From CBDVAK01 sp965371945 (GTDB taxonomy: Bacteria; Pseudomonadota; Gammaproteobacteria; Competibacterales; JAHEDQ01): a stretch of DNA of 28,120 bases. The stretch lies in the NCBI GenBank assembly GCA_965371945.1, contig CBDVAK010000006.1, positions 1 to 28,120 of the forward strand. Reading direction: 5' to 3'. The position numbers were made by a program, and so were the translations under genes. The notes under the pieces were generated by a model. That model saw only the letters and a program-made list of their open reading frames with translations. It ran no database searches and was not told the DNA's origin. Positions 6,908 through 15,754 of this stretch are shown in pieces (position 1 is the first letter of the stretch; every line of letters starts with the position of its first letter).

Positions 6908-9900
6908 ATGTCAGTAGCGCAGCATGACAGGAAGAAGGACGAGATCGTCGATACGGTAGCAGCGATGCTGGCCGAACGGCTCGCCGCATCCCAGGCCCAG
7001 GCCGCCGTGTCATTCGCGCGCAGCTACTATGCCGGGGTGGGTCCCGAGGATCTGCTGCAAACACCCGTCGAGGATCTCTACGGCGCCGTCCTCAGTCACT
7101 GGAATCTGGCTCGCCAGCGCAAGCTGGGTGAACCGAATATCCGTGTCTACAACCCCGGTTACGAAGAGCACGGCTGGCAGTCCACCCACACGGTCGTCGA
7201 GGTTGTCACCGATGACATGCCGTTTCTGGTGGACTCGATCAGCATGGAGATGACCCGACACGGGTTGACCGTCCACCTCATCATCCATCCGGTCGTGAAA
7301 GTCAGACGAAATCGCAAGGGTACCCTGACTAAAGTAGTACCGGCAGACGTGGAGGGTGCCGATCTGGTGCGCGAGGCGGTCATGCGCTTCGAGGTCGATC
7401 GTCAGAACGAGGCGGACGACCTGCACATACTGCGCAGCGATGTCGAACGTGTGATGGAAGATGTTCGTGCCACGGTCGATGACTGGCAACCCATGCGTCA
7501 GCGCATGCAGGAAGTCATCGCCACGATCGAGTCCGCACCACCGCCGGTTCCCGAAGACGACCTTGGTGAGGCACTCGATTTTCTGCGCTGGGCCGTGGAC
7601 GGCCATTTCACCTACATAGGCTGCCGCACCTATGATCTGCTCGAGATTGATGGCGAAGACATACTACGGTTGGTGCCTGACTCCGGTCTGGGTGTGCTGC
7701 GGGAGAGCGCGCGCGAGCACGTATCGGAAAGTTTTTCCCATGTGGCACCACACCTGCGGGCCCTGGCACGCTCCAAGACCCTGCTGATCATCACCAAATC
7801 GACCGCGCGTTCCACCGTCCACCGTCCCGCGCATCTCGACTACATTGGTGTCAAACGCTTCGACGAAACGGGCGAGGTCATCGGTGAATGGCGTTTCCTG
7901 GGGCTCTATTCATCGCTGGCCTACAGCACCCGCCCCGCCGAAATCCCGCTGCTGAGACGCAAGGTTTCGCAGGTGATCGAAGGCAGTGGCTACAGCGCGG
8001 ACAGCCACGCCGGCAAGGCCATGCAGAATATCCTCGATCACTTCCCACGCGATGAGATGTTCCAGGCCAGCGTCGAGGAGCTGCAACGCATCACCATCGG
8101 CATCCTCCAGGTGCAGGAACGCCACCGGCTGCGCCTGTTTACTCGCCGGGATATCTACGGCCGGTTCGTGACCGCACTGGTCTATGTGCCCAGAGACCGC
8201 TACAACACGCAACTGCGGGTACGTTTGCAAAAGATCCTGATCAAGGCCATGGATGCACAATCGTCAGAATTCAACGTGCAGTTTTCAGAATCGGTCCTGG
8301 CCCGCGTTCAGTTCATCATCCGCACCAACCCGGACCAACAGCTGGATTACGACGAAACCGACCTTGAAGCGCGTATGGCGGAAGCCATGTTGTCATGGGA
8401 GGACCGCCTGAGCACGGCCCTCCGGGACCGGCTTGGCGAGGCGGATGGCAACCGTCTGGGTAGTCACTACGTATCAGCTTTCCCGGTCGCCTACCAGCAC
8501 GACTTCCCGTCACGCACCGCGGCCATGGATATAATACGTCTGCAGCAGATCAAGCCGGAACAACCACTGGCTACACATCTGTATCGTCCCCTGGAGGGCC
8601 CGGAGGACCTGCTACGGTTCAAGGTTTACGGCCGCCGCAAACACATGGCGCTATCAGATGTCCTGCCAATGCTGGAACGCATGGGTCTGCGGGTGCTGGA
8701 AGCACGACCCTATGCGGTCAAACCCGCCAACGAGACCGAATGCTGGATACTCGATTTCGATATGTGCCCGGCCCAGCCCGGCGATGTCGACGTGCTCGAG
8801 GTCAAGGATATCTTCCAGGAGGCATTCGTCCGTGTCTGTGCCGGAGACGTGGACAACGACGGCTTCAACCGCCTGGTGCTGGGAGCACAGCTGGGATGGC
8901 GGGACGTGGTGGTATTGCGCGCCGTTTGCAAATACCTGCTACAAACCGGGATCACCTTCAGCCAGGCCTATATGGAACAGAGCCTGGCCGGAAATCCACA
9001 TATCAGCACACTGCTGGTCGAGCTGTTCCACGCGCGTTTCGACCCGCAGCGCAGAGGCACATCCGAACAGGCCGTAGAACAGATCCGCGAGCGGATTCTG
9101 CAAGCGCTGGACACGGTCGCCAATCTCGATGAGGACCGCATCCTGCGGCGGTTCCTGGCGACCATCATGGCGATACTGCGTACCAACTATTATCAGTTGG
9201 GCCCCGACCGCAACCATCACGACTACCTGTCGTTCAAGCTCGACCCGCACAAGGTGCCCGAACTCCCCGAACCCAAGCCTATGTTCGAAGTCTTTGTCTA
9301 CAGCCCACGGATCGAGGGAGTTCACCTGCGTGGCGGCATGGTGGCGCGGGGCGGACTGCGCTGGTCGGACCGCATGGAGGACTATCGCACCGAAATTCTC
9401 GGCCTGATGAAAGCACAAACCGTCAAGAACGCGGTGATCGTGCCGGTAGGCGCAAAGGGCGGGTTCGTGACCAAACGCCTGCCCGCCGGCGATGATCGCG
9501 ACGCCATACAAAAAGAGGTGATCGCCTGTTACCGGATCTTTATCCGCGGCCTGCTCGATCTGACCGACAACCTGTCTGCCGGCAGGGTAAAACCACCGCA
9601 ACGGGTGGTTCGTTACGATACTGACGACCCCTACCTGGTGGTTGCCGCTGACAAGGGTACCGCGACCTTTTCCGACATCGCCAACGGCCTGTCCCAGGAA
9701 TATGGATTCTGGCTGGGAGACGCCTTCGCCTCGGGAGGATCCGCGGGCTACGACCACAAACAGATGGGGATCACCGCGCGGGGCGCCTGGGCGTCGGTGA
9801 TGCGACATTTCAGGGAACTCGGCGTGGATACCCAGGCCACCCCGTTCACAGTGGCGGCGATCGGCGACATGAGCGGGGATGTATTCGGCAACGGCATGCT

Positions 9901-11746
9901 GCTGTCCGAGCACATACGCCTGCAGGCAGCGTTCAACCACCAGCACATCTTTATCGACCCCGATCCGGATCCGGCGACCAGCTTCCAGGAACGAAAACGG
10001 TTGTTCGAATTACCCAGATCAAGCTGGAAAGACTACGACCGCAAACTGATTTCACGCGGTGGCAGCATCTATCCACGCAGTGCGAAGTCGATCAAATTGA
10101 GCCAGGAGGCGCGTCGTACACTGGGTATCGAGGCCGAGCATCTGACACCCACCGAGGTGGTTCAGGCCATCCTGTGTGCTCCCGTCGACCTGCTCTGGAA
10201 TGGTGGCATCGGGACTTATGTCAAAGCCACCAGCGAACACAACCGGGATGCCGGCGATCGCACCAACGATGCCCTGCGGGTCAATGGTAGCGACCTTCGT
10301 TGCCGAGTGGTCGGCGAGGGCGGCAACCTGGGGTTCACCCAACTGGGGCGGGTCGAGTTCGCGCGCGCCGGGGGCCGCATCAATACCGACGCCATCGACA
10401 ATTCTGCCGGCGTCGACTGCTCCGATCACGAAGTCAACATCAAGATTCTGCTCGATACGGTGGTCCGCAACGGCGACATGACCGGCAAGCAGCGCAACAA
10501 GCTGCTTGCAGACATGACCGACGAAGTCGCAGGCCTGGTGCTGCGCCACAACTATCTACAAACCCAGGCGCTCAGCATTGCCGGCCACCAGAACGCCGCT
10601 TTGCTCGGCGACCAGGTCCGGCTGATTCGGGAACTGGAGCGTGAGGGCCGTCTCAACCGTGCTCTTGAATTCCTCCCGGATGACAACGCGCTGGAGGAGC
10701 TGGAATCTGGCGGCAACGGCCTGACGCCACCGGAAAACTCGGTGCTGCTGGCCTATGCCAAGATCCGGCTGTTCGACCAGCTCATGGATTCCGACATTGC
10801 CAAAGACCCCTATCTGACCCGGGAGCTCCAGGACTACTTTCCGGTACCGCTGCGCGAGCGCTTTGCGCAATTGATGGAGCAGCACCCGTTGCGTGGCGAA
10901 ATTGTGGTCACCCACATCACCGACAACATCGTCAACCGGATGGGCAGTACGTTTTGCCAGCGGCTGCAGGAATCTACCGGTGCCTCACCGGCCGACGTCG
11001 CCCGCGCATACACCGCAGCCCGCGAGGTATTCCGTATCGGTATACTGTGGCGGGACATCGAGGCCCTGGACAACAAGGTTGCCGCCGAAGTCCAGCTTGA
11101 CATGCTCGCCGATACCATACGCCTCGCCGACCGCGCCACAGTCTGGCTGCTCCGAAACCGACGTGCGCCACTGTCTGTATCGGAGGCAGTGGAACAACTC
11201 GCCCCCGGTGTGGCCGTGCTCAGCGAGCGCATGCCAAAGCTGCTGATCGACGCGGCTCGAGAGTTGTTGCAACAGCGCACCCAGGCGCTCCGGGAATCAG
11301 GCGTTCCGGCGAAGCTCGCCAGTCAGGTCGCCGCGGTTGACCCACTCTATTCCGCGCTCGATATCGCCGAAGTCGCCAGTGGTACCGACCTGGAGATTCT
11401 GCAGATCGCGGAAGCGTACTTTGATCTTGCCATTCGTCTGGAATTGCCATGGCTGCTCGGCCGCATCAGGGAACTACCGCGTACCACGCACTGGCAGCAG
11501 AAAGCCCGCACGGTATTGCGGGACGAGCTGTTCGCGGAACAGCGCCGCCTGACTGCCGGGCTGTTCGCAGGCAGCCAGAAAGCCGGTGGCAGCAAGCAAC
11601 GTGTCAGCCAATGGCTGGCCACCAACGACGGGGCCGTCTCTCACTACCGGAGGATGCTGTCCGATCTGCAATCAGCCAGGAAGCACGATCTGGCCATGCT
11701 CTCGGTCGCCGTCCGGGAGGTCCACAACCTCGCCGACGACCACTGA
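6908..11746 (+). CDS. gdhB: NAD-specific glutamate dehydrogenase, large 180 kDa type
   Basis: Oxidative deamination of L-glutamate to 2-oxoglutarate with NAD+. At 1612 residues it has the length of the GdhB/GDH_180 class (Pseudomonas and Streptomyces type), with large N- and C-terminal regulatory extensions around a central catalytic core. The core shows GGLRWSDRMEDYRTEI from about residue 815, then KNAVIVPVGAKGGFV with the catalytic lysine region, and the nucleotide-binding segment AIGDMSGDVFGNGML from about residue 984. RCRVVGEGGNLGFTQLGR follows further on. The start at 6908 (MSVAQHDRKK) has GGAGGAA just upstream; the frame is open to 6881. The stop at 11744-11746 is directly followed by a repeat element. 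Many long antisense frames here are shadows of its codon use. Confidence 0.98.
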   Translation: MSVAQHDRKKDEIVDTVAAMLAERLAASQAQAAVSFARSYYAGVGPEDLLQTPVEDLYGAVLSHWNLARQRKLGEPNIRVYNPGYEEHGWQSTHTVVEVVTDDMPFLVDSISMEMTRHGLTVHLIIHPVVKVRRNRKGTLTKVVPADVEGADLVREAVMRFEVDRQNEADDLHILRSDVERVMEDVRATVDDWQPMRQRMQEVIATIESAPPPVPEDDLGEALDFLRWAVDGHFTYIGCRTYDLLEIDGEDILRLVPDSGLGVLRESAREHVSESFSHVAPHLRALARSKTLLIITKSTARSTVHRPAHLDYIGVKRFDETGEVIGEWRFLGLYSSLAYSTRPAEIPLLRRKVSQVIEGSGYSADSHAGKAMQNILDHFPRDEMFQASVEELQRITIGILQVQERHRLRLFTRRDIYGRFVTALVYVPRDRYNTQLRVRLQKILIKAMDAQSSEFNVQFSESVLARVQFIIRTNPDQQLDYDETDLEARMAEAMLSWEDRLSTALRDRLGEADGNRLGSHYVSAFPVAYQHDFPSRTAAMDIIRLQQIKPEQPLATHLYRPLEGPEDLLRFKVYGRRKHMALSDVLPMLERMGLRVLEARPYAVKPANETECWILDFDMCPAQPGDVDVLEVKDIFQEAFVRVCAGDVDNDGFNRLVLGAQLGWRDVVVLRAVCKYLLQTGITFSQAYMEQSLAGNPHISTLLVELFHARFDPQRRGTSEQAVEQIRERILQALDTVANLDEDRILRRFLATIMAILRTNYYQLGPDRNHHDYLSFKLDPHKVPELPEPKPMFEVFVYSPRIEGVHLRGGMVARGGLRWSDRMEDYRTEILGLMKAQTVKNAVIVPVGAKGGFVTKRLPAGDDRDAIQKEVIACYRIFIRGLLDLTDNLSAGRVKPPQRVVRYDTDDPYLVVAADKGTATFSDIANGLSQEYGFWLGDAFASGGSAGYDHKQMGITARGAWASVMRHFRELGVDTQATPFTVAAIGDMSGDVFGNGMLLSEHIRLQAAFNHQHIFIDPDPDPATSFQERKRLFELPRSSWKDYDRKLISRGGSIYPRSAKSIKLSQEARRTLGIEAEHLTPTEVVQAILCAPVDLLWNGGIGTYVKATSEHNRDAGDRTNDALRVNGSDLRCRVVGEGGNLGFTQLGRVEFARAGGRINTDAIDNSAGVDCSDHEVNIKILLDTVVRNGDMTGKQRNKLLADMTDEVAGLVLRHNYLQTQALSIAGHQNAALLGDQVRLIRELEREGRLNRALEFLPDDNALEELESGGNGLTPPENSVLLAYAKIRLFDQLMDSDIAKDPYLTRELQDYFPVPLRERFAQLMEQHPLRGEIVVTHITDNIVNRMGSTFCQRLQESTGASPADVARAYTAAREVFRIGILWRDIEALDNKVAAEVQLDMLADTIRLADRATVWLLRNRRAPLSVSEAVEQLAPGVAVLSERMPKLLIDAARELLQQRTQALRESGVPAKLASQVAAVDPLYSALDIAEVASGTDLEILQIAEAYFDLAIRLELPWLLGRIRELPRTTHWQQKARTVLRDELFAEQRRLTAGLFAGSQKAGGSKQRVSQWLATNDGAVSHYRRMLSDLQSARKHDLAMLSVAVREVHNLADDH

Positions 11747-11903
11747 GGCGATTGGTGGAAACAAAGTCACCAGATTGCGTAGGATTTACGTTCGTATTCA
11801 AGGCGCGGCAGCAAGAGCATAGCAGGGCTATGTGACTGCTGTCGCAACGCCGAAGACGGGCGAAAAGACAAGCACGCTGGTAACTTTGTTGAGTGAAATC
11901 GCC
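11747..11903. repeat. Short terminal-inverted-repeat element, family 2, copy 1
   Basis: A 157-bp element begins at the base after the gdhB stop. Its ends are imperfect inverted repeats: GGCGATT..GAAACAAAGTCACCAG on the left and the complement of GGCGATT..CTCAACAAAGTTACCAG on the right. An internal hairpin pairs 11806-11823 with 11827-11844 with a few mismatches and a 3-base loop. The element matches the reverse complement of 23657-23827 almost throughout, apart from a short divergent stretch. It carries no credible gene and looks like a miniature transposon-like or palindromic repeat. Confidence 0.82.
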
Positions 11904-11934
11904 TGAGGCGATTTCTGTCCATAAAGCTACCTGC
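11904..11934. repeat. Truncated second end of family 2 repeat
   Basis: Directly after copy 1 the sequence repeats TGAGGCGATT (11904-11913; also 11744-11753) and continues TTCTGTCCATAAAGCTACC, which closely matches the outer end of copy 2 (TTCTGTCAACAAAGCTACC at 23662 onwards). Only about 30 bases of this end are present. It may be a remnant of a nested insertion or a recombination junction. Confidence 0.55.
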
Positions 11935-11939
11935 CGACT

Positions 11940-11967
11940 GTGGGGAGGGCCAATCGGCCCTCCCCAC
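11940..11967. terminator. Strong 12-bp hairpin downstream of gdhB
   Basis: GTGGGGAGGGCC (11940-11951) pairs perfectly with GGCCCTCCCCAC (11956-11967) around the loop AATC. It is the strongest simple hairpin in the gdhB to response-regulator spacer and probably ends gdhB transcription. There is no run of T after it, so it is not a textbook intrinsic terminator. The remainder of the spacer, 11968-12261, shows no gene and no promoter I can defend. Confidence 0.6.
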
Positions 11968-12261
11968 CCCATTGGCGTAACATTTGCTTCCAGTCCTTTT
12001 CGCTAGACTTCCCCCGGGGCCTGCACCATCCACCCGTTTCGCTGTCAGGTTTGGGAAATGGCCCCCGGGAACAATCGCAGATCCGCACTCCGGATATCGG
12101 AGAATTCTGATGATGTCACCGAATGCCGGTGCCAGTATGCAGTAGCGGTATCTCGCCGGTCTTGCAATCGTCACGGCAGACGAAAACTCGCACCGGATGA
12201 GACGGCATGGACATCAATCGCACCTGGTAACCGCCAGGTCGACGAACAGAGGAACTGGTGA

Positions 12262-13482
12262 ATGGCCATCACGAACGCACTGGTCGTGGACGACTCCCGT
12301 CTGGCTCGATTGACACTGACCCGACTGCTTGAGAAACGCAGCATCGAGGTCAACAAGGTATCGTCGGCGCAAGAGGCATTCGAAGCCCTCAAGAGCCGGC
12401 GGCCCGACCTGATCCTGATGGATGTCACCATGCCCGACATCGACGGGCTCGAAGCGACCAGGATGATCACCAACAATCCTGACACAGCAGCGATACCGGT
12501 GGTCATGTGTACTGCCGAAGACAGCGACGAGGCGCGCGAAAAGGCACAGGCCTGTGGCGCCACGGCGTTCCTCACCAAGCCGGCAGGAGACGACAATCTC
12601 GACCGGGTACTGGAGGAGATCGCCCGACAGATCGAGCAGGATGAGCCCACACCGGCTACGGCAGTACCTGAACAAGCCCCGGACGCTCCCGTAGCGACGC
12701 CACAGGTCGATCTGGAACTCATCGTCGACCAGGCACGCGTGGCCGCTCGCGAGGAGGCGCGCCAGGTACTCGAGGCCTCGGAACCACGGTCACCGGCCGG
12801 CGACAATGTGGATATGGCGTCGCTACTCGACAACGCCCGCCAGGCAGCACGCGAGGAATTTCAGCGGGTGGCCAACTCAGGCCTGAAGGAAATGGTGGAA
12901 TCCGCAACCCGCTCGGCATCGGATGCGCTACGCACGGAGCTGGAAGCCAGTCTCCAACAGGGCAACCAGGAGCTTGACGAAAACCGGTTTGCGGAAGCGG
13001 CCAGGGCCGAGGCTATGAAAGCCATCCGGGAATCCGCCTCCACCGTGGTACAGGAAGCAGCCGGCGACGCCGTGGCTGCAGCGGTCACGGGGCAGATGAT
13101 GACCGAACTGGAGAAGGCCACGCGGGAATTGGAAAACACCATCCGCGACAGTCTGGGCAGCCAGCTCAATACCCTGCTCAACAGCGAGGGTCTGCGCAAC
13201 CGGCTACAGAACGCGGGGACCCAGCAAGCCGGCAATGAAGCACGCAAGGTCGCGGAAGAACTCTCCCGCCAGGTGGCAAGAGAAACGGCACGGGAAAGTG
13301 CAAGCGAAGTGGCACGCACCGAGGTCCGCCTGGCGCTGGAGGCGCTGGAGCGCGAGCAGGTGCGACCAGCACCGCACAACGACACCGCATCGAAACGAGC
13401 GCTGGTGGTCGCCCGTTTGGCACTGGCCGCTTCGGGACTGGCGCTGACGGTTACACTGGCGCTGGGCTGGTTTCTGTACTAG
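12262..13482 (+). CDS. Tail-anchored response regulator with long helical region
   Basis: The 406-residue protein starts with a complete CheY-like receiver domain (about 5-120): acidic pair D10/D11, phosphoacceptor D54 in LILMDVTMPD, T84 in VVMCTAED and K106 in FLTKPAG. There is no recognised output domain. Instead, residues 125-375 are rich in A, E, R, Q and L and look alpha-helical or coiled-coil, with repeated patterns such as QARVAAREEARQV, NARQAAREEFQRV and RQVARETARESASEVARTE. The C-terminus is a hydrophobic span (about 382-404, VVARLALAASGLALTVTLAL) ending in GWFLY, which predicts a tail anchor in the inner membrane. The start has GAGGAA eight bases upstream. No cognate kinase is adjacent on this strand; the two-component pair downstream is convergent. 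Function is unknown; a scaffold or localisation role is a guess. Confidence 0.85.
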   Translation: MAITNALVVDDSRLARLTLTRLLEKRSIEVNKVSSAQEAFEALKSRRPDLILMDVTMPDIDGLEATRMITNNPDTAAIPVVMCTAEDSDEAREKAQACGATAFLTKPAGDDNLDRVLEEIARQIEQDEPTPATAVPEQAPDAPVATPQVDLELIVDQARVAAREEARQVLEASEPRSPAGDNVDMASLLDNARQAAREEFQRVANSGLKEMVESATRSASDALRTELEASLQQGNQELDENRFAEAARAEAMKAIRESASTVVQEAAGDAVAAAVTGQMMTELEKATRELENTIRDSLGSQLNTLLNSEGLRNRLQNAGTQQAGNEARKVAEELSRQVARETARESASEVARTEVRLALEALEREQVRPAPHNDTASKRALVVARLALAASGLALTVTLALGWFLY

Positions 13483-13484
13483 TA

Positions 13485-13521
13485 CCTCAGCAGTGACGGA
13501 GCAGGGCTGTCACTGCTGAGG
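13485..13521. terminator. 13-bp perfect hairpin after the tail-anchored regulator
   Basis: CCTCAGCAGTGAC (13485-13497) pairs perfectly with GTCACTGCTGAGG (13509-13521) around an 11-base loop. It starts three bases after the stop codon and lies between convergent genes, so it likely acts as a terminator, possibly in both directions. The left edge ACTAGTACCTC is identical to the left edge of the family 3 repeat at 25565-25575. Confidence 0.6.
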
Positions 13522-13576
13522 CAACGTGGAGAACCGACCAAAGCACAAGAAGCGGGTAGGTTCAGACAGAAATCAC

Positions 13577-14857
13577 CTAAGAAAACACCAGCCTGGCCCG
13601 TGTACCCACGCCGACCTCGCTGTCGAGATACAAATGCCACCCGAACCGTTCGCAAAGCCGACGCACGATGTCCAGTCCCAGACCATGGCCGGAACTATCA
13701 GCACCGCGGACGTGCGGTTCCATGACATGGGACAGTTGGTCACGCGAAATACCGGGGCCCTGATCCTGCACCACAACCTGGTGCTCCTCGACGACAATCC
13801 GCACCTGTCCCTCGCGGGTATGTTGCAGGGCGTTGCGAACCAGGTTTCCGACCGCGATCGAGAATGCTTGTGAAGGAGCCTGCACGCTTGGATCGGCAGC
13901 CAGGTGGAGATCGATTTCCACCGGCTTCGAGACAGCCAGGTAGGCGTGTTGCTGGATGGCATGCTCGACCACCGGCACCACGCGTGTACGCTGCGTGTCG
14001 CTGCGGCCATCGTGCTCCCGGCCCAGCCACAGAAAAGTCTCGATGTTGTTTTCCATATCCGCCACCGCCCTCGATATACGCTGCAACGGCCGGATAGCAG
14101 CCTCTTCACGGCTACAGGGCACCCGCTCCAGTAGTTCCAGAGCACCCTTGACCACGGTGACCGGTGTACGGAGTTCATGGCTGACGTCGCGGGTGAAGCG
14201 TCTTTCACGTTCCACAAAGCCTCGCAGACGGGCCAAAGTCCGGTCCAAAACCCCGGCGAGCTGTCCCACCTCGTCGGGGAAGAATCGGCTGGAGAACCCG
14301 GGTTCGGGACCCTGGTCGCCTGATTCGCTCACCAAGCCTGCAAGCTGAACCACCGGCGCAATGACGGTGCGGGAGGTGACCCACCCCAGCCAGGCAGCCA
14401 CGGCGATGACCAGTACAGCGCCGACCAATACCGCGATACCGACCGCATCCTCGCGTCGCCGCAGAGGTTCCAACGATTCGACATCCAGGACGATAAACAG
14501 GCGCAGCGCTCGACCCGGCAGGGTATGGATCAAGACATGCACACCGTAATCACCACTCACCTTCCGATAGCCGTCAGCAGCATCTTGCAGCTCCACGCCC
14601 AGCGGTGCAGGCAAGGTCTTGGAGCCCAGATAGGAAGTTGTATACGGCGAAGCGGACCCAGGCAACGGCGCATCCTGATCACGCTGGTATGCCGCCAGGT
14701 AGCCGTCCAGCTCCTCCTCCAGCAGTTCCTGGAACATGCGGTCGTCAGCATTGCCGAGAATTTTCACCACGGTGACGCCATACAGAAGCGCCAGTACCGC
14801 TCCGAACAGGCAGAAGGTGACGATGAGCCGAAAACGGAGGCTATGACGCAGCTTCAT
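13577..14857 (-). CDS. Two-component sensor histidine kinase
   Basis: Inner-membrane kinase of 426 residues. Membrane segments are at about 8-30 and 138-160, enclosing a periplasmic sensor region of roughly 105 residues with no domain I recognise. A HAMP-like linker follows (about 160-215), then the H-box FTRDVSHELRTPVTVVKG with H227, the N-box GNLVRNALQHT with N342, and ATP-binding G-boxes DQGPG (365-369) and GHGLGL (390-395). It overlaps the 3' end of the response regulator gene by 17 bases, so the two form an operon and a cognate pair. The signal is unknown. The divergent neighbour is the iron-type transporter operon, but that does not prove an iron link. Confidence 0.94.
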   Translation of the reverse strand: MKLRHSLRFRLIVTFCLFGAVLALLYGVTVVKILGNADDRMFQELLEEELDGYLAAYQRDQDAPLPGSASPYTTSYLGSKTLPAPLGVELQDAADGYRKVSGDYGVHVLIHTLPGRALRLFIVLDVESLEPLRRREDAVGIAVLVGAVLVIAVAAWLGWVTSRTVIAPVVQLAGLVSESGDQGPEPGFSSRFFPDEVGQLAGVLDRTLARLRGFVERERRFTRDVSHELRTPVTVVKGALELLERVPCSREEAAIRPLQRISRAVADMENNIETFLWLGREHDGRSDTQRTRVVPVVEHAIQQHAYLAVSKPVEIDLHLAADPSVQAPSQAFSIAVGNLVRNALQHTREGQVRIVVEEHQVVVQDQGPGISRDQLSHVMEPHVRGADSSGHGLGLDIVRRLCERFGWHLYLDSEVGVGTRARLVFS

Positions 14858-15527
14858 CCGGATCCATCAGGCGGTAACCGATACCATGGAGGGTCTGCAG
14901 CAGCGGGGTAGCGAAGGGACGGTCGATAGCGCGGCGCAATGCGTACATATGCGACCTCAAAGCATCGCTGTCCGGTGGCGAATCGGACCACAACAACTGC
15001 TCGAGCTCGGCTCGCTTGACGACGTTGGGGGATACTTCCATCAAACGCGTGAGTATCTTCAGACCTGCGGGGTTGAGGACAATCTTCTGACCGTCACGCG
15101 TCACATCGAGGGTTCTGCAATCGAGGTGCAGGTTCGCCACTTTCAGCTTGTGCGGCGCAGCCTGCTGGCGCCGCTTCGCCAGCGCCCGGACCCGGGCTGC
15201 CAGTTCCTGCAGCGCAAACGGTTTGATCAGATAGTCATCGGCCCCAGCCTCGAACCCGGCCAGCTTGTCAGGCAGCGTATCGCGTGCGGTCAACATCAAC
15301 ACCGGTGTGTCACTGGCCGCCTCCTCGCGAAGCTTGGTACAGAATTCGAGCCCCCCCATACCCGGCAACATGACATCCAGGACAATCACGTCGAACTCGC
15401 GGGTCAGCGCCAGATGCATGCCACTGATCCCATCCATGGCAAAATCCACGCTGTCACCATGATCTTCGAAATAGTCCCCGATATTCGCCGCAATGTCTCT
15501 GTTGTCCTCGACTATCAGAATTCGCAT
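14841..15527 (-). CDS. OmpR/PhoP-family response regulator
   Basis: DNA-binding regulator of 228 residues: receiver domain with D51 in VIVLDVMLPGMGG, T80 in LMLTARD and K102 in LIKPF, followed by a winged-helix output domain (about 130-225) with the ending LQTLHGIGYRL. The start at 15527 (MRILIVEDN) matches the family and has AGGGG about nine bases upstream; the frame is open to 15584. It is the first gene of the pair with the overlapping kinase. It is divergent from the iron-type ABC operon, with 227 bases between starts. Confidence 0.95.
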   Translation of the reverse strand: MRILIVEDNRDIAANIGDYFEDHGDSVDFAMDGISGMHLALTREFDVIVLDVMLPGMGGLEFCTKLREEAASDTPVLMLTARDTLPDKLAGFEAGADDYLIKPFALQELAARVRALAKRRQQAAPHKLKVANLHLDCRTLDVTRDGQKIVLNPAGLKILTRLMEVSPNVVKRAELEQLLWSDSPPDSDALRSHMYALRRAIDRPFATPLLQTLHGIGYRLMDPDEAAS

Positions 15528-15675
15528 ACCGGGTGCCCCTGAGACCGCTGCATCTATCATAACCCGATGCGTACCCGAGACCACGGTGGCATACGCCTTG
15601 ACGCCGGTGCGGTCAGCGCGGTCCGATTTCCGGGACCTGCTCGGAACAATCCCCGGCCGACACCGTATCAGTACC

Positions 15676-15703
15676 TTGACAGTACCCGGGCGATGGATAT
15701 AAT
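15676..15703 (+). promoter_or_regulatory. Consensus sigma-70 promoter of the iron-type operon
   Basis: TTGACA at 15676-15681 and TATAAT at 15698-15703 both match the consensus fully, with a 16-base spacer. Transcription would start near 15710, about 45 bases before the binding-protein start codon at 15755. Such a strong core promoter usually needs repression, which fits the Fur-box-like site immediately downstream. Confidence 0.8.
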
Positions 15704-15710
15704 CGCGAAC

Positions 15711-15729
15711 GCGAACGATTCTTATTAAC
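15711..15729 (+). promoter_or_regulatory. Fur-box-like operator
   Basis: GCGAACGATTCTTATTAAC agrees with the 19-bp Fur consensus (GATAATGATTCTCATTATC form) at 14 positions by my count. It sits directly after the -10 box, over the expected transcription start, a classical place for Fur repression. The gene behind it is an iron-type substrate-binding protein, which supports the reading. Binding is inferred, not shown. Confidence 0.6.
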
Positions 15730-15754
15730 CTTATTGCTTTGGCCGGAGCCCGAT

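Noticed and set aside
8939..9946. 335-residue antisense frame within gdhB
   Set aside because: It lies wholly opposite the catalytic core of a well-supported gene, has low-complexity composition typical of GC-rich shadows and no recognisable domain.
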